Shown here: positions 1 through 7,710 of the stretch, in pieces
Position numbering within the stretch: position 1 is the first letter of the stretch
Layout: each line of letters begins with the position of its first letter
Source: an uncultured Bacteroidales bacterium
GTDB taxonomy: Bacteria > Bacteroidota > Bacteroidia > Bacteroidales > UBA932
Direction of reading: 5' to 3'
Length of the DNA: 9,569 bases
NCBI GenBank assembly: GCA_902461985.1
Contig: CABQAB010000058.1
Location: 1-9,569 of the forward strand
Program-made: the position numbers and the translations under genes
The notes under the pieces: generated by a model
Databases searched by the model: none
The model's input: only the letters and a program-made list of their open reading frames with translations
Told to the model about the DNA's origin: nothing

Positions 1-1
1 C

Positions 2-205
2 TCTCAAATCGTTGATGGAAATCTGATTCTTCCCGGCAAGTTTAACTTCAAAACCGTTTCAAATTTAACAAAATTTGCCGACAACGGCAAGAAATCCGTA
101 TGTTATAATCTATATGCTACTCCGACGCGCCCGCCCTTTTCAGCGGTATTCGCTCCGCTCATCCATCCCCTGCCCGCCCGATGGTCAGGCATCGCACGGC
201 ACTGA
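2..205 (+). CDS. Possible C-terminal tail of a gene entering from the left (uncertain)
   Basis: A reading frame is open from the left edge and closes at a TGA at 203-205, giving 67 residues. The first 38 or so read like ordinary protein (for example ILPGKFNFKTVSNL). The remainder, rich in Pro, Arg and His and encoded by C-rich DNA, reads more like non-coding sequence. I recognise no family. A six-base inverted repeat, TTGCCG/CGGCAA, lies inside it near 75-90 and has no following T-run on this strand. It could be the end of a real upstream gene or a chance open frame; the left flank would decide. Confidence 0.2.
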   Translation, partial: SQIVDGNLILPGKFNFKTVSNLTKFADNGKKSVCYNLYATPTRPPFSAVFAPLIHPLPARWSGIARH

Positions 206-230
206 TTCCACTGATTCCGCCAGTTGAAAT

Positions 231-261
231 TTTGTGCGAAAGAATATTTTGCGTACCTTGC
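231..261 (+). promoter_or_regulatory. Bacteroidota-type promoter of the leader RNA / KilA-N unit
   Basis: A TTTG box at 231-234 is followed after exactly 19 bases by TACCTTGC at 254-261. This is close to the Bacteroidales vegetative consensus TTTG-N19-TAnnTTTG, with one mismatch in the last part of the -7 box. Transcription would be expected to start near 266-269, upstream of the terminator hairpin at 303-339. I saw no equally good box between that terminator and the KilA-N start, so this is the best candidate promoter for both. Confidence 0.5.
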
Positions 262-266
262 GTCCA

Positions 267-339
267 ATATTGAGTGCCGCAGATCCAAGTAGAGACTGCA
301 CAGCGGGTTAGGCTATATCGTGCCTGACTCGCTTTTTTT
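267..339 (+). ncRNA. Short terminated leader transcript or small RNA upstream of KilA-N
   Basis: Between the predicted start site and the strong intrinsic terminator there is room for a transcript of roughly 73 nt without a convincing reading frame. Two weak pairings are visible in its 5' part: GTGC 274-277 with GCAC 298-301, and CCGC 277-280 with GCGG 303-306. The second would compete with the base of the terminator stem, so it could act as an antiterminator. I match it to no known riboswitch or small-RNA family. It may be a free small RNA or an attenuator for KilA-N. The 5' end is inferred from the promoter only. Confidence 0.4.
303..339 (+). terminator. Strong intrinsic terminator 41 bases before the KilA-N start
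   Basis: Bases 303-313 pair with 322-332 over 11 continuous base pairs, two of them G-U, around an eight-base loop. Seven T follow at 333-339. The reverse strand lacks a T-run, so it acts on plus-strand transcription. It lies between the only good promoter and the KilA-N start codon, which is where an attenuator would be. Confidence 0.8.
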
Positions 340-380
340 GTTGAAACGATAATGTTAATTAAAATTTAAATCAGATTGTT

Positions 381-1043
381 ATGGCTAAGATTACGGTTCA
401 GGGTACGGAGGTGAGTGTTGCCAATGTAAATGGAGAGGATTATATCTGTTTGACTGATATGTTACAGGCCAAGGATGGAGATTTCTTTATAACTGATTGG
501 CTGCGTAATCGCAATACCCTTGAATATGTTGGAATTTGGGAAAAAGTGTATAACCCGAATTTTAATTATGGCGAATTCGCCATAATTAAAAATAAGTCTG
601 GACTGAATAGTTTTAAAATCAGTGTAAAAGAATTCGTGGGTCGCACAAAGGCAGTGGGCATTCAAGCGCGAGCCGGAAGATATGGCGGAACATACGCACA
701 TAAAGATATTGCTTTAGAATTTGCTATGTGGATAAGTCCCGAGTTCAAAATTTATATCGTAAAAGAATTCCAACGTTTAAAAGCAGAGGAAGAGCGGATA
801 ATGGGCTGGTCGGCGAAGCGGGAACTGTCGAAAATAAATTATCGGATTCATACGGATGCCATCAAGCACAACCTTATTCCGGCTGAAATTACTGCAGCGC
901 AGGCAAGTGTCATACAAGTAAGCCTCTGGACTTCTGTGCGGGAACAACCGGGGCAGGACCAGGCCTCGACAGCCTACAATATGCACCAATGCAAAAGAGG
1001 CTGCGCCGTAATTATTAACGGCACAGCCTCAGCAGTCAATTAA
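381..1043 (+). CDS. KilA-N domain protein with truncated C-terminus
   Basis: Predicted DNA-binding protein of the KilA-N type, a domain common in phage, plasmid and accessory regions of Bacteroidales. The domain occupies about residues 5-135. Its best-conserved block is GRYGGTYAHKDIALEF at 99-114, continuing to the SPEFK region near 119-123, followed by a Lys/Glu-rich helix. The match to the family's C-terminal region continues through the HTDAIKHNLIP segment (157-167) and fades near residue 179 (base about 915), where relatives as I recall them go on for some 90 more residues. The last 41 residues look like translated non-coding DNA, and residues 206-217 are encoded by the terminator of the convergent gene. 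The ATG at 381 gives the full domain start. Its TAA (1041-1043) overlaps the opposite gene's stop. It is probably a 3'-truncated remnant, though the DNA-binding part is intact. No phage gene is visible nearby. Confidence 0.8.
   Translation: MAKITVQGTEVSVANVNGEDYICLTDMLQAKDGDFFITDWLRNRNTLEYVGIWEKVYNPNFNYGEFAIIKNKSGLNSFKISVKEFVGRTKAVGIQARAGRYGGTYAHKDIALEFAMWISPEFKIYIVKEFQRLKAEEERIMGWSAKRELSKINYRIHTDAIKHNLIPAEITAAQASVIQVSLWTSVREQPGQDQASTAYNMHQCKRGCAVIINGTASAVN
560..591 (+). repeat. Perfect 32-bp palindrome inside KilA-N
   Basis: Two 16-base arms meet at the centre of GAATTC (between 575 and 576) with no spacer and no mismatch; symmetry breaks at 559/592. It encodes FNYGEFAIIK in the KilA-N protein, and because it is symmetric the opposite strand can read the same peptide. 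It could be an operator for a dimeric DNA-binding protein, possibly KilA-N itself, or a by-product of conserved codons. Confidence 0.9.
993..1030 (-). terminator. Intrinsic terminator of the giant lipoprotein gene
   Basis: Read on the minus strand, 1030-1018 pairs with 1009-997 over 13 positions with a single mismatched or wobble position. The loop is eight bases, and four T follow (996-993). It starts ten bases after the TAA of the lipoprotein gene. The plus-strand side has no T-run, so it serves the minus-strand gene, although it lies inside the plus-strand KilA-N frame. Confidence 0.75.
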
Positions 1044-4000
1044 AATCCTTGAAGTTCGTATTCTTTCCATCCTGTCGCCGCCTTATAGGCATCCAAAGCA
1101 GCAGCCGGGACAAATATTGCAGGCTGGTCTGTCCTATCAAAAGGCAACCGCGAAGAATAATTGCCTAATTTCGGCGGCACAAGAGAGTTGCAGCGAACTT
1201 CCCTAATTGAAGTACCTGTAAATGATGAATCACCAATTGTCGTTACTGACGCAGGCAAAATCAGTTCGGTCAAACCGGTACAAGAAGTAAACGCAGAAGA
1301 TCCAATCGTTTCCAAAGAAGATGGCAAATCTATATTACCAGCGAAAGTACATCCGTAGAACGCATTTGCCTTTATTTCCACGACACTTTCAGGAATAGTG
1401 AAAGCCACAGTCTCTTTCATACTGGTAAAGGCATAAGAACCTATCACTTTTATACCGTCAAGAAGATTAAACCCTGACAAGTTAGATTTTGACAGCACAT
1501 ATTCATAGAATCTATATGGAACTCCATACCCTCCAATATCCATCCTACCGGTACATCCGTTAAATGCCGAACTTGCACTGATTTCGCTTGAAGATGTGTT
1601 CCATGTTATATGTGGAGAAGTATTTTTGAATGCATCGTATCCGATAGTGGTTACACTTTCAGGAATAACAACAGTTTCCAACGCCTCACATCCGGAAAAA
1701 GCAGAGCTTTCAATTTTCGTAAGATTTGATGGTAATGTCAAGTTCTGCAAACCGGTGCAACCGCTGAAAGCAGATTCTCCTATCGAAGTCAATGATTTTG
1801 GCAAAGTAATTTCCCTAAGTCCGGTGCAGTTCTGGAATATGCTGTAAAGCAAGGTCGTCACACCTTCCGAAATAGTCACCGACTCCAAAGCAGTGCAACC
1901 GGTGAAACAATCATAAGCAGAAGACAAATCTGACTGTAAGGTCAAATTCTGCAAACTGGTACAACCTTCAAAACATCTACTCCCCATCGAAGTCAATGAT
2001 TTTGGCAAAGTAACTTCCCTAAGTCCGGTGCAATTCTGGAATATGCGGTAAGGCAATGTCGTCACACCTTCAGAAATGGTCACTGTCTCCAAAGCTGAGC
2101 AACCGCTGAGCGCATATTCCCCAATTGATGTCAGGCCTTCATGCAAAACAAAGTTTCGCAAACCGGTACAGCCGCTGAAACAATAATTACCAATTGAAGT
2201 CAGACTTGACGGCAAGGTCAAGTTCTGCAAACCGGTACAGCCGCTGAAAGCTGAATTTCCTATCGAAATCAATGATGCCGGCAGCTCTAAGCCGGTAATC
2301 CCCTTACAGCCGCTGAAACAACTATTACCAATCGAAATCAATGTAGAAGGCAATACGACATCAACATTAGCATAGTTTTTAAAAGCATTATCACCCAATG
2401 AAGTAACCCCTTCTGCGACAATCACAGATTCCACAGTTGAAGGCATCCATTCCATGCCAAAGGATTTGACATTAGAACTGAGAGTCACTTTTTTAATACC
2501 AGTACAGCCATAAAATGCCCTATACTCAATTGTCATCAATGAGGATGGCAGTTCCAATGTTGTAAGACCTGTACAACCTTTAAAAGCCTCTCGTCCTATA
2601 GACGTCAACGATGTAGGGAACTCCAATGTTGTAAGACCCGTACAAGCAGCAAAAGCACCTTCTCCTATAGATATCAACGACTTAGGAAGTTCCAATTTCA
2701 TAAGATTGCTACAATCACCAAATGCACGGCTTCCTATAGAAATCAAAGACTCGGGAAGACTAATTTCAGTCAGCCCTTTGCAATGACGAAAAGCATGGGA
2801 GCCTATCGATGTCAACGAAACTGGAAGTTCCAAATTCTTGATTTTTTCACATTGCTCAAAAGCACGGTCACCAATTGAAATCAAGGTCGAAGGGAATATT
2901 ACTTTTTCAAGATACCTACATAACTTAAAGAAATTATCACCTATCGTCTGACATCCTTCTTCAAAAGTAACTTTTTTAATTGTGGAATCTTCAAATGCCC
3001 CGTTCCCAATTGTGAGACCGGCTGGACAAACGAACTCCTGTATCCAACTACCAGCAAATGCTCCGTCACCTATTTTCTTTACTGACTGCGGGAGGACAAC
3101 GGTAGTACTTCTACAACCGCTGAAAAAGTTATCACCGATTTCCTCCAGTGCAGAACCTTCAGACTCTAACGCAATATAGATATTTGACACAGAAGTCAAT
3201 GTCGGGCTACGACCGACCAACTTCTTAACATTCTTTCCAACAACAATTTTACTTATAGACGGGCAAGCAGTGTAAGAGCCATAATAAGACATAAATAATC
3301 CACCACCACATTCCAAGGTTTCTGCACCATTCAGTACAAATGGAGCCAAATCCAAACAGTTATAGAAGACATTCGCACCAATGTATTCCAAGGTGTTGGG
3401 AAGAGTAATTTCATAAAGACTCTCACAACTTGAAAATGCTCCGGCTTCAATTCGTTTAACACCTTCCGGAACATTTATACTCTCCAACGCAGATCCCGAG
3501 AAACAAAATTGCCCCAAGGTTATAACAGAAGAAGGGATTTCAAACTCTGTCAGTGCCGAACATCCCTCAAACAGGTTATTGGGAATTATTTGTATATCTT
3601 TAGGAAGAGTCACTTCCGAAAGACATTTACAATTCTTAAACGCTGCTTCGGACAGTTTCTTCATGCCGGAAGGCAGGGCAATGGTAGTAATCATACTGCC
3701 TGCCGCTATGCCGAATTCCTCACATTTGGAATTCTCTTCAAATACAATACTGTATATTTCGCTGCCATCCAAAGGTCCATAGTCTTTAATAGCACTTACA
3801 ATTGAAACGACTTCCGCAGGGATGACAAGTTCACTGACTTTTGTTTTGTTAAGAATACCATTATCTAAAGTAATCCTGTCACCTCCGCTTAAAGTGAACT
3901 CTTTCAGATTTTCACAACAATTGAACGCATATGAACCGATAAATTTTATGGTTTTAGGTATGACAATTGACTCCAATGAGTTACATTCCTGAAATGCTCT

Positions 4001-7000
4001 ACTTCCAATCCTCTCTACCTTGTTCAGATCCACATTTTTCAGTCCATTGCATTTCTGGAAAAGTTCTTCCGGCAGCTCTTTCATCGCATCAGGAATGCGA
4101 ACTGACGTAAGACCGGATTCGGAAAATGCGCCTACACCTACAGATGAAAAATTGCCGAGATCTATCTCAGTCATGGAAGTACAGCCCTTGAATGCATAAT
4201 CTCCGATTTTTGCAATATCAGAAGCCGTCCTGATTTCCTTTAGATTCGGACATCCGCTGAACATTTCATAGCCAAACTCCTTGAAGCTTGAAGGCAATGA
4301 TACGCTTTCAAGTGACGTGCAGCCTGAAAACATCCGTGAAGAACTTACATATTTCACTGTTTCAGGTATAACTATAGAAACAAGTCCGTTTGTTCCACAG
4401 AAAGCATAGTCTCCAATCGTCTCCACACTTGCAGGTATCTCCAATTTGCGAAGTGACTGGCAGTGGCTGAATATTCCGGCATAGTCATAATAAGAAGTGC
4501 CTCCCATACCTCCGGCAGAATAGACATCTCCCTGAATTGTAGTCATTTTACTGCCTTCCTCAAAAGTGACGGATTCAAGGTTTTCGCAGTTATAGAATGC
4601 TCCTCCGTGCAACCTTTTCAGAGATGCCGGCAAGGTTACTGATTTCAAGCTCGAACAGCCTGAGAATGCGCCTTGAATATAAACCCCACCCAAAGCACCG
4701 GAACTACTACCGCCTTCTATATTTGTCAATTGTGAGTTTTCTCCAAAAACTATATTCTCCAATGACCGACAATCTCTGAATGCATTTTTTCCCAATGTCT
4801 TGAGCGTTGGTGGAAGATATACTGTTTTCAATTGGCCGAAATATGAATATTCTCCTGAGGTTATAACTTGAGCTCCACGATTGTTGCCAAAAGTATTTAT
4901 TACTCCTCCCTGAACTGTCAATTCTGAAAGATCAAGCGTTTCAGTCAGGAATGTACCTTTTTCAAAAAAAGCAAGGTCCGTACTGCTGACAGTACCTGTC
5001 AACTTCAATGAACGGATATTGATCAGTGTCTCTTTATCTATCAGCTGACTAAGTGTCCCAGGAGTTTCCACATGGATTACCCGGGTGTCACCGTTAGGAG
5101 CCTGGGTGATGGTCACAATGGCTTCAAGAGAGTTTTTGGTATCATAGATTTTCACTTTCCCGACCCTTTCGACATAAGTCTCGTTCTTAGTGAAAGCCAT
5201 CTTGACAGAAGATATTTCAAGCGACTTGGACACCGGAGCAAAAGACAACCATTCAGAACCTTCTACAACTTCTGACACATAATCAATGCTGCTTTCCACT
5301 TCTATAGCAAGTTCACCTGCCATATACGGTACATTGTACTCAGTCTGTCCCACATTCAACGCTCCTTTAGGGTCCTGGGTGACAGTCACAGTCTCCCTGC
5401 AGCTTCCATCTTCACTCTCTATGACAAGCTGGGTCCTTCGAAGTGAATAATCTTCATTCGGGCTGACATTGAATGTAAAAGAATCAAAATGTATTCCCTT
5501 TGTCTCAGGGGCAAGTACCAGCCATGATTCCGCCTCCGGATCCGTATATACACAACGGCATGTGAGATTTGTGTCGAAACCGATTCTAAGCACACCGCCC
5601 TGTGCCGGCACATTATATTCCTTAGTATTGACTTCCAGTGCTTTTTTCGGTCCCTGAACGACTCTGATGTACTTTTCAGTATCGTTGTTGTATATATAGA
5701 TTTCCCCGCTTCTTCCATCATAGTCTTCATGTGGCAGGACTTTGAACCTGAAACTATAGTCCGTCAGACCTTTTGTCATCGGGACAGGCTCAATCCAACT
5801 CTGACAATAGTTCGCGACACGCGTCTTGAAATCAACATTTGCCTGTATTTCTATGGTAATTTCCCCTCCTTCATTGCCGATTTCGTACTCGTCACGTGCA
5901 ATGATGATGGCATCCTTCTGTGTCTGCCAGATTGTCGCCTTTTCCTCAACAGTTCCACTCCTGTCACGGAAAGTTATTTCTGCATAACGGTCATCATAAG
6001 TTTCATTTTGAGCGATACGGAATGTCCTTGTGCCGGTGGCAAGACCTTTTGTCTGCATTATCTCACTGACCCAGTCGACCTCAGGCATTATCATTTCGTA
6101 ATCAAAGTTGCTTGAGACTTCAATCTGTACTACACCTCCCTTAGCAGATACCGTATGGTCCTTTTTGTCCAGGATAATTCTGTTCCCTCCGGACTGATAG
6201 ACATCTATAGTCTCGGAAAGATTGCCGTCTGACAAGACAATCCTGCCGTGCCTCATCCCGGTATCAAAGCTTTCAGCAATGTCAAACACAAGCACTGATG
6301 ACGACAGGGACTTGGTTGCCAGTCCATTTTTTATCCATGAACGGCAGTCATTCTGTATCTCCGCTGTGTAGTCAACATTGGACTGAACCTCGATTTCCAC
6401 TTTTCCGCCGCCTTTAGGGACTTCAAATCTTGATGCCGATACAGTTAGGGCATCAAGTTGTTTCTGGAACACATACACAGCATCTTCGCAGCCGCTTGAC
6501 TTGTCCCTAAGGATGATTCTTGCGACACGGTCGTCATAAGTCTCGTTCGGAAGCACCGTAAATGTCAGGTATCCCGTTTCAAGATAAGCTTTGGTCTGGT
6601 CTGACTGTATCACCCAGTCATTTTCAAAATCATCGTCCTCGACAATAACCTCGAAGTCGACATTGTGCTGGACCTCTATTTCTATTGTCCCTCCATCGGA
6701 CGAGAAACGGAAGTCCGTCTTGTTCAAAATCAGCCAGCTGTCATTCTTGTCAATGACACCGTTGCCATTGATATCCAGATAATCTTCAAATGGAGGAATG
6801 ACATAGTCTCCAATGCCGAGAGAAGTGTATCTCTCCTCAAGATTGCGTCTGACAGAAACGGCATCGACCTTCATGCCGTTTGTCTGTATCTGTTCCCTGA
6901 TGCTTTCATTTTCAACCATACCGGATTCCGCAATTTCAGACGCAATTTTTGAAATCAGCTCCGACAATACGCCCTCCGAGCGACCGACCTGCAGAGTTGC

Positions 7001-7586
7001 AGAAATGGCAAGCAGAATAGCATTTGATTCACCGTCTCTGGTAATGTCCATCTTGTCAAAGACATAGGAAACATTCCGATTGTCTGGTATATGAAACAAG
7101 TCGAACAATTCCAGTTCAGCCTGTCTTCTCGCTTCGTGCATGGAATTATCTCCACTCAGCACAAGTGTCCGGATACGTTCCGTTTCAAGTGTTGTAAGAA
7201 GGTTTACATTTGCTTTTCCCTCCTCTGTCAAGTCAGACAAGGAGCGCAATGTAATAGGAGAAGTGGAAATCTGGCCTGTAATTTCGTTGAAATAATAGCC
7301 GGAAGCGATAATTTCGACATAACGGCTTTCAATCTGATTGTTGATGTGAAAACTTCCTGCATCATCAACAGTCTGGGTGTGATAGTTTTTTCCTGTAGGG
7401 TTCAGGTTTTCATCAAGTGCCTGAATGGTGATGGACGTACCTTGGGTGAACGGTCCTTTCTGGATTTTACCGTTTACTGAGTATACCCCCCCCAGCACCA
7501 GTTTCCTGATTGTGCGTCTCATCCTTGATGCAGCCAACAGCAGCAATCATCACAAACGCGCAAAGCAAATGTCCGATGTGTCTCAT
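1040..7586 (-). CDS. Giant BACON/BspA-type leucine-rich-repeat surface lipoprotein, frame broken at a G8 tract
   Basis: Predicted surface lipoprotein for binding glycans or host proteins. The best start is the ATG at 7586, which gives a lipoprotein signal (MRHIGHLLCAFVMIAAVGC) with Cys19, then IKDET, matching the Bacteroidota surface-export motif X-K-(D/E)2-X. At the eight G of 7493-7486 this frame runs into a stop (7469-7467). The body is in the +1 frame, open from 7546 but with only a TTG after a stop. Seven G would give one 2181-residue protein. Order, numbered from the TTG: N-terminal domain about 21-257; Asp-rich loop DINGNGVIDKND 258-269, like a calcium-binding loop; six BACON repeats about 271-818; a connector; at least 44 BspA-type repeats (LRR_5) to about 2120; and a C-terminal FVPAAALDAYKAATGW segment usual for this family. 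No type IX sorting domain is seen. It has its own promoter and terminator. The break may be phase-off, decay or a sequencing error. Confidence 0.88.
1180..5000 (-). repeat. Array of at least 44 BspA-type (LRR_5) leucine-rich repeats
   Basis: The C-terminal 60% of the lipoprotein is made of units of about 23 residues of the form LTSIGxxAFxGCTGLxxLxLPxS. I count 44 units by the aromatic-x-x-Cys/Ser/Thr anchor, from NAFRDC to SSFTGT. The early units are irregular, with inserts such as a Gly/Tyr-rich stretch near residue 1010. The last third is regular, and several units there are nearly the same at DNA level. This fold is known from BspA, Treponema LrrA and Trichomonas surface proteins, where it mediates adhesion. 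Confidence 0.9.
1782..2107 (-). repeat. 204-bp-offset duplication within the repeat array
   Basis: The segment 1782-1903 recurs at 1986-2107 exactly 204 bases (68 codons, three repeat units) further on. The first 60 or so bases have only two mismatches, and divergence rises after that. The preserved part encodes the FQNCTGLRE-TLPKSLTS block, while the unit just outside differs. A related copy of the neighbouring unit is found at 2221, 480 bases from 1741. These point to recent in-frame unequal exchange or gene conversion in the array. Confidence 0.75.
5092..6736 (-). other. Six consecutive BACON domains of the lipoprotein
   Basis: Six units of about 90 residues share a pattern: a strand opening such as ALxVxxxxYxVPxxGG, then (E/V)IEVxSNVDY, a Trp-containing turn (SWI, WLSF), a TKGL/TKSL segment, an FxVxxNExYDxRxGxIxxxD block, and a closing (V/I)xQxPxG. 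This is the BACON signature (Bacteroidetes-associated carbohydrate-binding often N-terminal). In this family they are usually spacers or glycan- or mucin-binding modules that hold the distal part away from the membrane. The set ends at the APNGDTRVIHV junction where the leucine-rich region begins. Confidence 0.88.
7467..7586 (-). CDS. Signal-peptide frame of the giant lipoprotein, ends prematurely after 39 codons
   Basis: The ATG at 7586 opens a 39-residue frame containing a short basic/His N-region, a hydrophobic core (LLCAFVMIAAV), the lipobox ending in Cys19 and the export motif KDE at 21-23. It then reads THNQETGAGGGILSKR and stops at TAA 7469-7467. By itself it would be a useless peptide. 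Its content is exactly what the downstream open body lacks, which is why I treat the two as one gene split at the G tract (7493-7486). The upstream sequence is AT-rich, as usual for Bacteroidales translation starts. Confidence 0.8.
   Translation of the reverse strand: MRHIGHLLCAFVMIAAVGCIKDETHNQETGAGGGILSKR
7486..7493 (-). repeat. G8 homopolymer tract at the lipoprotein frame junction
   Basis: There are eight C on the plus strand, so eight G in the mRNA, 31 codons after the ATG. In the signal-peptide frame the tract starts at a codon boundary, so tract lengths of 7 or 10 join it to the body while 8 or 9 do not. It is a short contingency-locus-like repeat placed just after the surface-export signal. 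Confidence 0.9.
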
Positions 7587-7627
7587 AATTCTATAATGTA
7601 TTGATTAACTTGCAGAACAATCGGCCC

Positions 7628-7635
7628 CAAAGATA
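7628..7635 (-). promoter_or_regulatory. -7 box of the giant lipoprotein promoter
   Basis: On the minus strand TATCTTTG fully matches the Bacteroidales -7 consensus TAnnTTTG. It lies 41 bases before the ATG at 7586, giving a leader of roughly 35 nt. The -33 region at the proper distance is AT-rich and has no TTTG, so the match rests on one box. Confidence 0.5.
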
Positions 7636-7710
7636 GAAATATTTTTATGATTCTTTTATAAGTAGAATAATTTTTCCTTGTAATGTGCATAAATCGGCAC
7701 AGGCGAGGAC

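Noticed and set aside
103..288. 61-codon minus-strand frame upstream of KilA-N
   Set aside because: It overlaps the predicted promoter and leader RNA, has no family resemblance and low-complexity composition, and runs opposite to the only supported gene here.
1180..5000. Repeated short sequences considered as a CRISPR array
   Set aside because: The spacing follows protein repeats of about 69 bases in one open frame, with gradual divergence and no spacer/repeat alternation.
5419..5730. 103-codon alternative minus frame inside the BACON region
   Set aside because: It lies in another frame over a region where the main frame shows clear repeated domain structure.
7522..7546. TTG 7546 or ATG 7522 as the true start of the giant protein
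   Set aside because: Both lack a signal peptide, lie inside the signal-peptide coding region of the other frame and would leave the surface protein without an export signal; the frameshift explanation is simpler.
7684..7701. TGTGC/GCACA inverted repeat after the MBOAT stop as a terminator
   Set aside because: The stem is only five pairs with an eight-base loop, and no T-run follows on the minus strand.
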